From contig NC_065875.1 in NCBI RefSeq assembly GCF_933775445.1, forward strand, positions 13,901,001 to 13,965,000: 64,000 nt of DNA. Reading direction: 5' to 3'. The DNA comes from Argentina anserina. Lineage: Eukaryota > Streptophyta > Magnoliopsida > Rosales > Rosaceae. A program made the position numbers and the translations under genes. Below, piece by piece: positions 33,898 to 47,361 of this stretch; positions within the stretch are counted from its first letter, which is position 1, and every line of letters starts with the position of its first letter. Under the pieces are notes generated by a model. It saw only the letters and a list, made by a program, of their open reading frames with translations. It was not told the DNA's origin and made no database searches.

Positions 33898-35999
33898 CTA
33901 TGTTCCTCGAAGATACTCCAATTGCTTTGTATTCTCCAATAATATCTGACATAAGCACTCATTAAGCAGTAATCATCCACATGACAATACATGGATTTTC
34001 ATCTGGTTTGGAAAAAGAATATAAATAAATGAAGTGAATAGATGGCTTACTTCTCTAATGTATTCTGCAACTGCCTTGCACCCCTCGATCGCAAGTTGCA
34101 TTACATTTTCAAAAGTATCCAGCGACAACTTAGCATCCATCTGCATTGAATTATCACGAATGAGTGGTTTATAGCAGAATCCTGAGATGTTAACTGATAC
34201 AGTTACGTGACTTAAAATTGGGAGGAGTAAATTCAATAACAGATTTTTATTTTAATAACCTGAAGAAGAGTCACTTTGTCAAACTTGGGCATAATTCCTA
34301 AAGTGACATCAGCGCCTCCAGCACTATCTTCTATATAGTTTAAATCTGTCCAGCCAATAAAATAAGCTCTTAGAGTTTCTAGTATGGAGGCATTTATGCC
34401 AACAAAATATATTCCCAGTACAAGTAGGTTTTTAAGTGAATTTACCAAGTAGAGGGGTGTTATTAAGGAACCCAGCACTGCAAGAAGTAACAAGATCCCG
34501 CATTGGAATTCCAGCATCTGCCAGGGCCAGGGTTGCAGCATTGATACATGCAGATCGAGTTCCTGCCCAGAAAACAAAAATGCAATTAGACTCGAAGATA
34601 GATCTTCTCATTCTTAATTGAACCATAGTAACATTTTTTCAGTATTTACATTTAAAGATGAACAGAAACAGCTTCAGAAGCAGTCCTATTTATGCCCAAT
34701 GCAAAAATAATACTAGCAATCGGTCAACTCTCAGCATAGTTTGACTGTTAACAAGAACTGCCTTAAACAAAGGGTGGTGCTATTGTACAAGTGCAGCTGG
34801 TTCATTAAAAATTCTCGTGCAATGAATTGAATAGGAAGGCCTCTTTCCCTCAACAAGCCTAATTCTACTATATAGTATATACTGGATAACACAGGATCTT
34901 GCATGCATACACAAAAATAGAAGAGCAGCCTAGACAATACACAATCTGAACGTACAATTTATCAACAGGGCTTAGGACTGCATAGACGCAACAATATTTA
35001 CCTCCATCTGCTTGGAGAACTTGCACAAAAATGTCTATCTGCAAAAACCAAATGCAAGGTACAATGTTTCAGAAAAACAATTTACAAACTCAAGCAGACA
35101 AAGTTCCCTTCATAATACAACTGAAGCTGAGACAAACCTGAGATCGAGGCATTAAGTTGGTCAAAATGCATTCTTCCATGGTTTGACGAATAACTAGAGA
35201 TATCTCAGTGGATCTCCTGAAAGCATCAAGGATGCACATATTAGTTACAACACTGTAATACTAAGCTTAAATAGAATATCATTTAGAAAGAGCATATGCT
35301 TGAATACTGGAAGGGAATAGAGCATATAACCTATCACCCTTTGGTTTTCTCATTCGGTCTCCAGTGCTAAAATTTGCCATGGTGTACTCACATCGCACCT
35401 ATGTTCAAGAATTACAGAAGCAGTATATTCAGAGAGATAAATAAGTTAATTTAGTTTAATAGATAGAGGTCTCGAAGACTACATTACCAATGCATTAGAA
35501 TTCAGTTGTTGGCTCCTATTTTGAACCTGAAATAACAAAGTATAAAGTTCAAATAAATATTCAACTAAAATTTGATAAGAACTTTGACTAAATAATGACT
35601 GTGCATGTTAGCTTCGACTTTAGCTCATAACTAAGCAGCATTAGAGAAAAAAAAAGTTACTAAACCTCTCTAGGGCCATATACAGCAGCAAGAACTTTAG
35701 TGTTACCCATCTCGAACATAGCAGAACTGAAATTTGATATGCAAGATGAATTAATAGCAACATAAAAAGATGTTATTAAAGCAGGAAGAGAGGTGTAGTG
35801 TTAGAACCCGTCGGCTTTGGATACAACACCAATCTCTGCATGAATTTTCCTCATCTTGGATCAAATTAAGAAAAAGAAGATTAATCAACTATATAAAACA
35901 CAGATAAAAGTTAGCACAAAAGAAAATCAAAGGATAGAGAAATACTTCCATGGGACGGCGACCATCTAACCGAAGACCTTCAGGGCTGACAAACTCCAT
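33898..35999 (-). CDS. RRP41: Exosome complex subunit RRP41 (RNase PH-like)
   Basis: Core subunit of the RNA exosome hexameric ring, acting in 3'-to-5' RNA processing and decay in nucleus and cytoplasm. Eleven coding exons can be placed (minus): 35999-35946, 35854-35808, 35726-35666, 35526-35488, 35398-35331, 35216-35138, 35038-35002, 34562-34446, 34345-34260, 34140-34051 and 33945-33898. The joined frame is 241 aa, the exact plant RRP41 length. RNase PH fold landmarks include [50 protein letters not shown] and the C-terminal [10 protein letters not shown]. Plant RRP41 is reported to keep phosphorolytic activity, and the DSAGGAD segment seen here is the matching region. An AG acceptor immediately precedes the ATG (36002-36000), so there is a leader intron; the leader exon probably lies within 36550-36990. 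Introns 2 and 3 have weak donors (GTTCTA, GTTTAG). No break seen. Confidence 0.5.
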
Positions 36000-36990
36000 C
36001 TGTTGAAATATTAAAAAAATCAAGATATGATAAATTAGATGCATGTTGTTCTTCAACACTCTAGACATGATCGAGTACTATCATTCATCCTTCCTTCCCC
36101 TATATCGTATGACCTCAAAAGACCAAAAGACATCTCAGATTTGAAAACATCAAAATTAGCCTATGACTCTGTAAGTTCACAAAAGAAATCTTGTCATGCA
36201 TTACAAATTTCTTTCTTTCTTAGTGATCCTTACAAATGTCAATATCATCAAACTGATGTTCTCTGTACTTGCTCTTAAGTTATCAACCAAAATTTCAATT
36301 GCACCACGATGATTATGTACTGTAAGTATATTCTTTGCGACTACAAACAACAGTATTCAAATGTAAACTAACATCTCCGCATTCTAAAGAAGAGCGATCC
36401 CCAACCATTGTTCAACTTCTCAAGAAACCTAGACAGACCAACAATCTCCGACCACAGCCCCTCCAATCTCAATTCAAGCATAGCAGTTAAACCCCAATAC
36501 GAGACTGAAAATTTTAATGAGGAAAACTGAATGGGTGTTAAGGATTTCATACCTGGGCTCTAATGTTAATCGAACAAGTAAGGAAAATGTAATAGTGAAG
36601 TTGTGAACCCAATTGATATGATTGACAAGGTAAGGTGAAACAAACGAAACCCAGAGAGTGAAAACTGACATATTCCAACATCTCAAACCTATCCGTACCC
36701 AATTCCCATCCCAATCGGGAGCAAACAAGTTAGAGCATCCAACTATCTAATACTTCCGAATTAAACACAGAAACATAATAACAGTTTGATTGAGTCAATG
36801 AACAAATAGATAAGAAACAGGTTCTGATACAAGACTGTACTAGCACCTTATATGTGAAGGTGAGTTTTGTCGGTACGGCAGTGACAGAGTGCAGCTGCGG
36901 CGAGTAAGTAGAAACCGGGCGGAGGAGAAAAGAGGAAAAACCTTTTGGGGGTTTAAGGGCAGACTGGGTTGTATTCATTCGACGGTTTAG
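36000..36990 (-). other. RRP41 leader intron and probable 5' leader
   Basis: The acceptor TTTCAACAG abuts the RRP41 start codon. A candidate donor on the minus strand is CCCAG|GTATGAAATC near 36552. Another is ATAAG|GTGCTA near 36848. Sequence upstream to about 36990 is less AT-rich than the flanks and probably includes the leader exon and core promoter. Short open frames here are not recognised as genes. Confidence 0.5.
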
Positions 36991-37194
36991 GCTTTCAGCT
37001 CCATACGACACCGTTTCAGTTTGTGTTTTTTTCACATTTATAACTTTTTACTTGAGATTGATGTTTAGTTTACTGCACTGTCAATTATCATTTAGTCTAG
37101 GGGCCAAGTCTTCTCTTTATAAGTAGTAGGCGGTTGTGAATTCGACTCACACCATCCGTTGTAGTAATTGAGTTTTTTTTTTTTCATTTTAAAA

Positions 37195-37545
37195 AAAAAT
37201 TACACTGCACTATCAATGTGTATTTTAGCAGTAGCATTCTTGTTGGTATGAATGTACAAAAGAAAAGAAAGTCCACATAATCTAGTATCAAAATCGAAGT
37301 CCAACAGAGAAATTCTAAGCTTTACCATGAACCATGATGAGCTTAAGGACACAACCAATGTAACAGACACAACCCAAGACGCATTTCAACAAAACATAAC
37401 CGGTTCTTGGGGGATAGTGATTAATTACAGATGCCCAACAACTGATTCAGGCCATTAATCTAGTATTACGTATATGCATGAGAGGAAAGAGCAAATGTAG
37501 AACTTACAGTTCACAATTGAGTGATATAAGAAAAATGTCTGTGAG
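37195..37545 (-). repeat. Diverged copy of the HSP70-8 leader intron and donor
   Basis: Aligns in order and orientation with about 2185-2565. Shared blocks include TTTTAGCAGTAGCA, CCACATAATCTAGT[A/G]TCAAA, TCTAAGCTT[T/G]ACCA, GATTAATTACAGA[T/A][G/A]CCCAACAACTGA and the donor neighbourhood TGTAGAACTTACAGTT. The donor GTAAGT is kept at 37507-37502. No HSP70 coding sequence follows. It lies directly upstream of RRP41 on the same strand. Confidence 0.5.
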
Positions 37546-40331
37546 GATGTCGGGTCGGGCAAGGTCGACCGGGGTGATGGCAATGGTGAGTGACCGCCGG
37601 TGACAGAGAACGAGTGGAGGCAGGCTTCCGTTGACCAGGGCAAAGGAGACGGCGCTGGCAGTGGCTGAGAATGGGTAAGTCTATGGTGTACAGGACTTGA
37701 GTTCTCCCCAGTTTTAACTTTCTTTCTAGTTTTTTTTTTTACTTCTTCATAAAGTGTATATGTAATATACTTTTATTAACAATGTGCTAGATTATCTGAG
37801 CACTTCTGTAAACCAAACTTCAACAGACCATCCAAAAAACAAAATCTCAAGTCCTACCCGCGGCTAGAAATCTTGAATCCACCCATTTTTCTAATTTGAA
37901 TAATCCGGGGTTTATTAGACATAGGTGGAAACATTGGAAGGCATACTTTACCACCAGAGTAAAGATCTTAATGTAACTCTTATAAATGTCAAGTCGAAAA
38001 TGTGTTGATCCGAAAAGCCACAAATGTGGTGGTTCATTCTGGCCTTCTTTACTAAACGGCGAAAGAATAGTTCACTCTCATTCTGGCCTACTAGGATTGA
38101 ACCCAACAGCGTAGTTCTGTTAACAATCAAATTTCAACTTGGCCTCATAGCAGCTTTGGTGAAATTCTCAAAACAAAGCTCGGGTTTGAGTCATGCCATT
38201 ATAACAAGTAGAGGCACGAGACATTGTACAATGTACACCGGTGTATTGCCTAGCTAAGTTCTCATCACATGATTCATTATGGGAAATGAGAATACATCAT
38301 TTTGGGTGCAGAAAGCAAAGAAGTATTTCCATGAATCATATCAAATCATTTGGTGGGTGACAAACCTTGCCTTGGTGAAATGATTTGTTACAGGTCACGA
38401 AGATATATGGGGGAAGGAAGCAAGTAAAAGATTATGGAACACAATTTTGTCTTGGGGTCCTTTGAGTTTGATAGAGTTTTTTAGGCCTTTGAGAGATTAT
38501 CATGACTTTCTAAAACAAGAGTTTGGCAGAATCCATCATCACCACCCAAACACACACTACAAGAATGATTTCTTTGTATAATTTGTATTCATAGTCGGCC
38601 TGCATGGAATACAACGATTCCCCACCTCACTTCTCCAATGTGCCTTGTGTGCCCTATGCCCTCAATGATCCAGAGGCAACAGTGTTATTGTTATACAAAA
38701 CAGAAGGCACATTGTCTTTCCTCCTTTGTTTTGAGGAATTGTTTTGATTATTTGGTATTGAATAACAAGATAAAGTACAATTTACACTAATGCAATATTG
38801 AACAAAAAAATAAAGTTCTAAATTACAAAAAAAAAATTTACATAAATTTCCTCGATGAAAAACATAAGAGACAAAATTAAAAGGTGAAAAAGAGACTTTA
38901 TAGGTATCTCCGATACATAATTAAACTCTAACCATGTCTAAATAATCATCCAGAAGCTAGTTCGAAGTGCGCGGAACGCATGAAATGAAAAGGACATGAT
39001 TCTAACTGGTGTTGAGAAAACGTGTTTGCGAGCATAAATGAGTGGAACGTTTGGACTAAGAAATTTGAAGGGAGACTAAAGAAAGAAAGAAAGACGAGTC
39101 CAATCTATCCTCTAACAAACGAGCATTTTCATTCTCTCATCTCTTAATTTCTTTTCACTATATGCAAAGTATAACACTCTATATCATCGTGATGCAAACC
39201 TTACGCCACTAGGTGAACCATGACTTGGAGTCCTCATTACACACACCCACAAATTGGAGGAGAAAATTCAATCATCCATTGACATGATATAGAAAAACAA
39301 CCATGATTGAGGAGTGACATTCAAAGTGAATAATATTGGATGAACCAAATGGACAACTAATAAATTGTGGTTTAAGTAAGAAATGGTGAAGTAATTTTCC
39401 AGTTTTAGGGGAGCGAATTGATGCGTTAAATGGTGAGTGAGGGTGATGATGAGTGCGCCTGCCAAAGCATGCCTTCAAAATCTTTTGAAGCAAACAGAAT
39501 GTTATCATGATCTCCAGTGCACGCCCTTAAAATTCCTCTCCCCTCTCTTGTTCCAATTCCAACCAAGATCTTCACACATTCTTCAAGTAAAGAATATAAA
39601 ACCACAATTTTCGCTTCTTGTCACTCCCTCAATCATGCTCTTTTATCCTTTTCCCTCCTCTAATACCATTATCAGTAGTAATTTAGAGGTGTTTTCTACC
39701 TTTCATCAGTTTCATGCATGTGTAACACCGTTATACATATCGTAAGTTAAATAATGTGTTAACGCCTATTGGCACGACTCATAGACATTTCATAAACTAA
39801 AATATAATTTATCTTTGACAAATTACGTATTTTAATGTGTTAATTCATCACAGACATATGTAGATATATTTAAAATACGTTTTTCTTTACAACTAATATT
39901 ACATTACACAATGCGTAGAGAGAATGGATTGGATGGTACATAGACGATTGGATACACCATCATTACTGTTATAACAATGGAACACAATTTTGATACAACT
40001 CTACATACACAACCAAACTAGGAAGCCACAATGTTCTTTTAGCTTTACGGATTCGAACGAAGATATCTTTGTTGGGGCTCTTGTAGTCTCAAGCATACCC
40101 ACTTCAAAGAGATCTTCCCCCTGTATTTATATATTCTTCCCCCTGTATTTATATATTTGTTGGTAATGATGGTTTCCTAGTTATCTATCCGACCAGAATC
40201 CCTTGGCCACCTTTTTCCCCCTTCTTATATTCTTAGAACCCTCCTCACTTCTGCATCACTTCCATCTTTCACTCTCTCACACACATACACTTAATAGACA
40301 CTGATCTTTTCTATTCTGAAGTCATAGCAAA
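37546..40331. other. Intergenic region upstream of the ACL5-like gene
   Basis: AT-rich. I see no gene. Just before the gene is a 22-bp tandem duplication (TCTTCCCCCTGTATTTATATAT, 40113-40156) that repeats a TATA-like TATTTATATAT. Another TATA-like motif (CTTATATTC) is near 40225. The 60 bp before the ATG look like a leader (CTTTCACTCTCTCACACACA). Confidence 0.5.
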
Positions 40332-42804
<2,473 letters not shown>

Positions 42805-43480
42805 GCCAGCAATGTGAAACACAGTAGTGCAAGTGGATCGGAACAGAACCTGGAATCCCCTTTGTAGTTGTCTTTCGATCTTTATTTTTCCTATCCTTCT
42901 TGCTTGTGTAGTAACCTAAAGTTTATCATATAAAACTTTGCTTGTTGCCTATGAAATGTTGGCATGATTGATCAAATACTGGTATGGACTATGGAGAGAC
43001 AACTACACCAGCTTGGAAAGTTCTAAAAACTAATCATTTATCTGAACAGACAAAACAATCAATAGTGATATCACTTCAGAAGAGTAAGAAAAGCACAAAC
43101 ACAACTAAAATAAAACATAAGCAGCTTTTTAGCAAGCAACTATGGCTTGAGAGTTGAGATGAGAGCTAATCTACTGTGGCTAAACAGTACCAAGTTCATC
43201 ATTTAAAGAGGAGCAAGGATAGATAAGACTCCAAATCTGTTTGTGATACCTAATTCAATCTCATGGGATCTTTCATTATGTTTTTATGATAAAATACTAG
43301 TCACTCCTCAAACTATCAAAAACTCGACAGTTTACTTCTTCAAGTTTCAATTTCGACTGATCACTCTTTATACTTTTCAAATTCGAGCAATCTGGTCATT
43401 ACGTCATCTTTCCATCCAATTTGAGTGTTAAGTCTATGCAACCACCAATAGCAAGTTGACATGTGGCATTTCTAACCCTA
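42805..43480. other. Region downstream of the ACL5-like gene
   Basis: Probable 3' untranslated region of the ACL5-like gene, then AT-rich DNA. No further gene seen. Confidence 0.5.
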
Positions 43481-44384
43481 TACACAGGGGACCAGCTCTT
43501 CTTGTTCAGCCGCAAATTCTCTCCCGAAACACTCTCTCCAAAATTTTATTATTATTTTATTAGTTTTACGACGAAAAAATCTGCGGATCATAACTTTTGA
43601 TCCGTAACTCCAATTTGCAATCCGCGAGTGGCTACAAATTCATATCGGCGTGATCTTTCTACCCTAGAGATTTGGGCTAGATCCAACGGTGATTTGTAGA
43701 ATGCTCTTTTAGTGTCTCGATTTACGATCCAGCTTACGATTCGTATTTTCGATGTTAGTAATTTCTGTAATGTATTTCTAGTATTGTTATATGCTTTTAA
43801 AATAGTCCAAAAGCATGATTTTGATCTATTTATGAAATATCTATCTATTTTCAAGTGAAGCATGTCGATTGTGAACTGTGTTGGATTATACGTATTATGG
43901 TGTTGGAGTTATTGTTTAATTAGTCATGGAACATGTGAACTTCTTGATTGGATTATGCCGAAGTAAGGATATGACATACGGAGGTATAGGGCAAGAGGCC
44001 ATTAGATGCCCGTGGGGATCACTAAATTGAAGGATAACCATTAAGAATGGATTGTGCGATGTGACAAATTGTTGTGAACTGTGCGTATGTGATATACATG
44101 TTTTTTTATAACGTGTGTAAAATGACATTGCTTTGCTGGCATATTATAGTACACACTTACTAAGCGTATGGTTTTGCTCACCCACTCATCTTTACACTCT
44201 TTTGCAGAGAAGTGTAGATTTGTCGAGTCGGGAAGGGATTGGACACGCCTAACTAGAGTGAAGAACCTAGAAAGAAGTTGTTTTTATTTTTATTACATTC
44301 CGCACTGTAACATCTAAGTCGTGCTCCTCAGGACCGACGTGCGGTAGGGCAAAACCCACAGACCGTCGGGACCGGGGCGTGACA
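43481..44384 (+). repeat. LTR-like fragment, Ty3 type
   Basis: The right part (GGACCGACGTGCGG ... GGGACCGGGGCGTGACA, ending 44384) is typical of the end of plant Ty3 LTRs. The left boundary was not found and no target duplication could be set, so solo LTR versus truncated LTR is open. Confidence 0.5.
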
Positions 44385-44466
44385 GTTTGTCAAGGTGATG
44401 GAGATGAAGATTGCGACCAACCATCAGATATAGTTCAAACTTGGCAGATTTTCCCGACGGGATGGT

Positions 44467-44703
44467 GTGTTGCTACAGATATTGAAGCGACCTAATGAGG
44501 ATGAGGTCGAGGCAGCACTGGCCGAGTTAGATCTGACGGATCTCATTGGATTTTGCTTATTCCCATGGGATCTGGTTCTAGATATGATGGAGAGGTGTGT
44601 TTCAAATAAAAAACTGATGAGGGCTGTGGTCTGGTCTGCATGCGATGGTGCAATCTCGCCGGCGGTGATTGATTGGAGACTTAAGCTGGGTTTTGTTTTT
44701 TAA
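44467..44703 (+). other. Unrecognised open frame next to the LTR-like fragment
   Basis: A 78-codon open frame starting at an ATG and ending in a stop at 44701-44703. The N-terminal half is acidic and Leu-rich (EDEVEAALAELDLTDLIG) and its codon use is coding-like. I do not recognise it. Lying directly right of an LTR end, it may be transposon interior or a gene scrap. No promoter or intron evidence. Confidence 0.5.
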
Positions 44704-45738
44704 GTGCATAAATACATGGTTGGTACTTTGAATCTTAGTGCTATTGAGCAGGTAGTGAAGCTAGCATGATTTGATTTTGAGATGGTTTCTGCAAGTTAAA
44801 ATATTTGTTTAATTTTTGGTTTGTGATTTAGGAAGAGGTCGAAGGTTTGATAGAGCCCAGGAATCAAACAAAATAAGAGCAATCAGAGAAAATTATGCAA
44901 AGACAAGGTAGAGTAAATGAAAATATAAAATTTCTATTGGAACTAAGTTTCATATGTATGATTTTGTATATGTTTCTGAGCTGTGACTTTGTGTATCTGA
45001 TACCAAAGTTATTTTTGATTTCCAGGGTTATGTGAAGAAACATGAATTTGATGCAAGGGAAAAATTATAGTAGGATATTTGGTAGGTTGCAACCAATCTC
45101 TTCTTTATCATATTTTCTTCTGTTCACGATCATATGTCAACATTTTTTGAACTGTTTACAGTTTGTTTCTACAGGAATTTTCGGCAAGAGAAATTGCAGA
45201 AGATAGTTGGGGGGTCTTTAATGTGTAGTTTATTGACTCTGTAATTTTTGTTGAAGTATATGTATTTATACAAGTATCGTATTTGGTAACTTGTACATAA
45301 GAATTTGGACGTGGTACGATACAAAAGCATAATCATTTTGGACATAAAGAGTGGGCTCCATGAAATAAGAAACCAGACTGGTATCTGGTTTAAGATGGCG
45401 ACGAACCAAGACATAAAATAAGTATAAGAAACAACATTCATTGTCAGAAAGGTAGAGAGAGGCGCATGAACATTGTGTTTGACAATGGTAACTCAGGTGG
45501 GATGGACAAACAAATTCGTCCCCAAGATGCCAAAAACAGAAATGGGGATGGTACATCTTAAGAGATACAGTTTTTTCGCCCCCAAGCATTGAAAGAGATT
45601 GCTTCTGTCCCCTGTAGTATCAATAGAGACGGAATGATGGTCATCCGTAAAGGCCTGATAGCTAGTAGTGGCCTCTAATGAAAGGAAATGCAATCATCAC
45701 TAGTCTGACTAACCTATGGCTATGGAATGTCATGCAAT
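44704..45738. other. AT-rich region, no clear gene
   Basis: Overlapping minus-strand open frames at 45169-45693 (up to 107 codons) have no motif that I recognise and are split by stops. They could be a decayed transposon or pseudogene. No other feature seen. Confidence 0.5.
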
Positions 45739-45743
45739 AAATC

Positions 45744-46935
45744 TGTTAAGAATATGAAAAGGAGATTATTGTAATTTGCTATTCATACTACCTAGGTAGC
45801 ACGGCGTATTTGATACGATTCGATACACGGACACGCCAAATGAAATTTTCGTTAGACACAGACACGTGATAGACACGTTAATTAAATATTTTATATATAT
45901 CAAATAAAAAAATTATTAAGTATAGGCAATAATTTTATAAGGGATAATAGATAAAAGTAAAAGAGAAAAAATAAGGGTGAATCAATGAAACATTCAAGAG
46001 AGAAAAGCTCATCTTAATATTGTAGTCTATCCTCATCCTATCATCGGCCTCCATCATCTTTTGGTTAAATTCGCCTCCATCATCAGAAACCCACCTCATA
46101 GAGATCCTTTCAACTAAACCTCAAGTCCCAAAGTTGCCATCAATTAAGCCTTTCCACATGATAGAACCCCACCTTTCTAAGCTATAAACCTTATCCCCTC
46201 ATCATCCTCTGCGCCATCGTCGATATACAACCACTGCAGGTCTTCAAAGAACAGCAAAAATTTTGGCAAAGAAATCGCCTGCAACTTCTTCGTTTGGGGC
46301 TCTCAACCACAGCAGCCTAATCGTTCTCTAGGTCTTGAATCAACTAGATTAAAGAACTTATGGGTAGCATAATCTTCATCTTCAAAGAAAAAAAAATTTC
46401 TTTAAAAAACGACATCTTGTACGTATTTCGTACGTGTCCAACCCATGTCCATATTATAGTACGCATATCTTCTCGTATTTAGACGTGTCCGGCCGTATTG
46501 TGTCCGTGTCGGACACGAGATACGCTACCTTTTTTGTGCCGTGTTCGTGCTACTTAGCCTACTACCCTATATAAGCCTGCGATGCAACTGTTTAGAATTA
46601 ACCAAGAATTCACAATGTAATCATTCAGTTTTTCAACGTTTCTCTTTACTGCTTTCTTCCCTTACTGTAGTTAGCTACAATAAACCATGAATGTTATCAC
46701 GGTATCAGAGCGGGATACCCACTTTCACGTGTGAAATCCAAATGGCCACACGGACTACACGTCACCTAAAATGTTGTCCACATGTATGGCTTGAAAATTC
46801 GTCACACGTGCGGGAGCGTGTTGAGAATATACATCTCACATTGGGAATTAAGATATAGTATGTAAGTTTATAAGAGTTTAGGTCACTTCATCTATTAACA
46901 ACTGATTTTTGATATGAACCCATATTATTTTATCA
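45744..46935 (+). mobile_element. Very short LTR element (TRIM-like) with two unlike LTRs
   Basis: A perfect 5-bp duplication AAATC flanks it (45739-45743 and 46936-46940). The left LTR A starts TGTTAAGAATAT at 45744 and ends TTATCA at 46699 (182 bp once the hAT-like insertion and its duplication are removed). The primer site GGTATCAGAGC (Met-tRNA type) is at 46701-46711. The interior is only about 120 bp, followed by a purine-rich GCGGGAGCG and the right LTR B, 46819-46935 (117 bp, TGTTGAGAATAT..TTATCA). A and B agree only at their first ~12 and last ~6 bases. No coding capacity, as expected for a TRIM. Confidence 0.5.
45792..46557. mobile_element. Non-autonomous hAT-like DNA transposon
   Basis: 766 bp with terminal inverted repeats CTAGGTAGCACGG and (reverse strand) CTAAGTAGCACGA, extended by imperfect sub-terminal repeats of GACACG words. 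An 8-bp target duplication has one mismatch (CATACTAC at 45784-45791, CCTACTAC at 46558-46565), as for hAT elements. No transposase. It splits the left LTR of the short LTR element. Confidence 0.5.
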
Positions 46936-46940
46936 AAATC

Positions 46941-47361
46941 AAAATCCAGTTTGATATTTGTCTAAAAATGATAGATCACACGTACAAAGCAGCATCCCAC
47001 ATGATGTCGAGGCATCTTTTCCAACGTGACTGTGGCTTTGCATAATGCGCACCAGTTCATCACAATACGGACAACACCAGATTGGCTGTTTTTCATCAAA
47101 GAAAACGAAACCAGTCCACAAGACCATGACTAATAACCAAGAGGCGGGTTCTCTTTGGGGAGAAGACAAATAATACAATTAGAAAAACCATTCTCTATAT
47201 TCTCTCCACCGATCAATATTTCATATATCATATTTGGGGGCCACGTATCTGGAATTATTGCGTCATGCATGATCGGTAATATTTTGTCCCAACTTCAGTT
47301 TCCTGTTTATATGTCTATATATAAATATGAGTCTGACTAGTTATCCTCTTAGATAGTGCCG
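46941..47361. other. Upstream region of the NPF transporter gene
   Basis: No gene seen. TATATATAAATATG at about 47317-47330 is TATA-like but would leave a very short leader, so the real start of transcription may lie further left. An in-frame TAG at 47350-47352 shows that the coding frame cannot extend upstream. Confidence 0.5.

Noticed and set aside
36039..36278. 79-codon open frame opposite the RRP41 leader intron
   Set aside because: AT-rich intronic DNA, no motif, no promoter or splice support.
37948..38257. Opposed short open frames with TTCATTCTGGCCT repeats
   Set aside because: Two short imperfect repeats in non-coding DNA; no frame matches a known domain.
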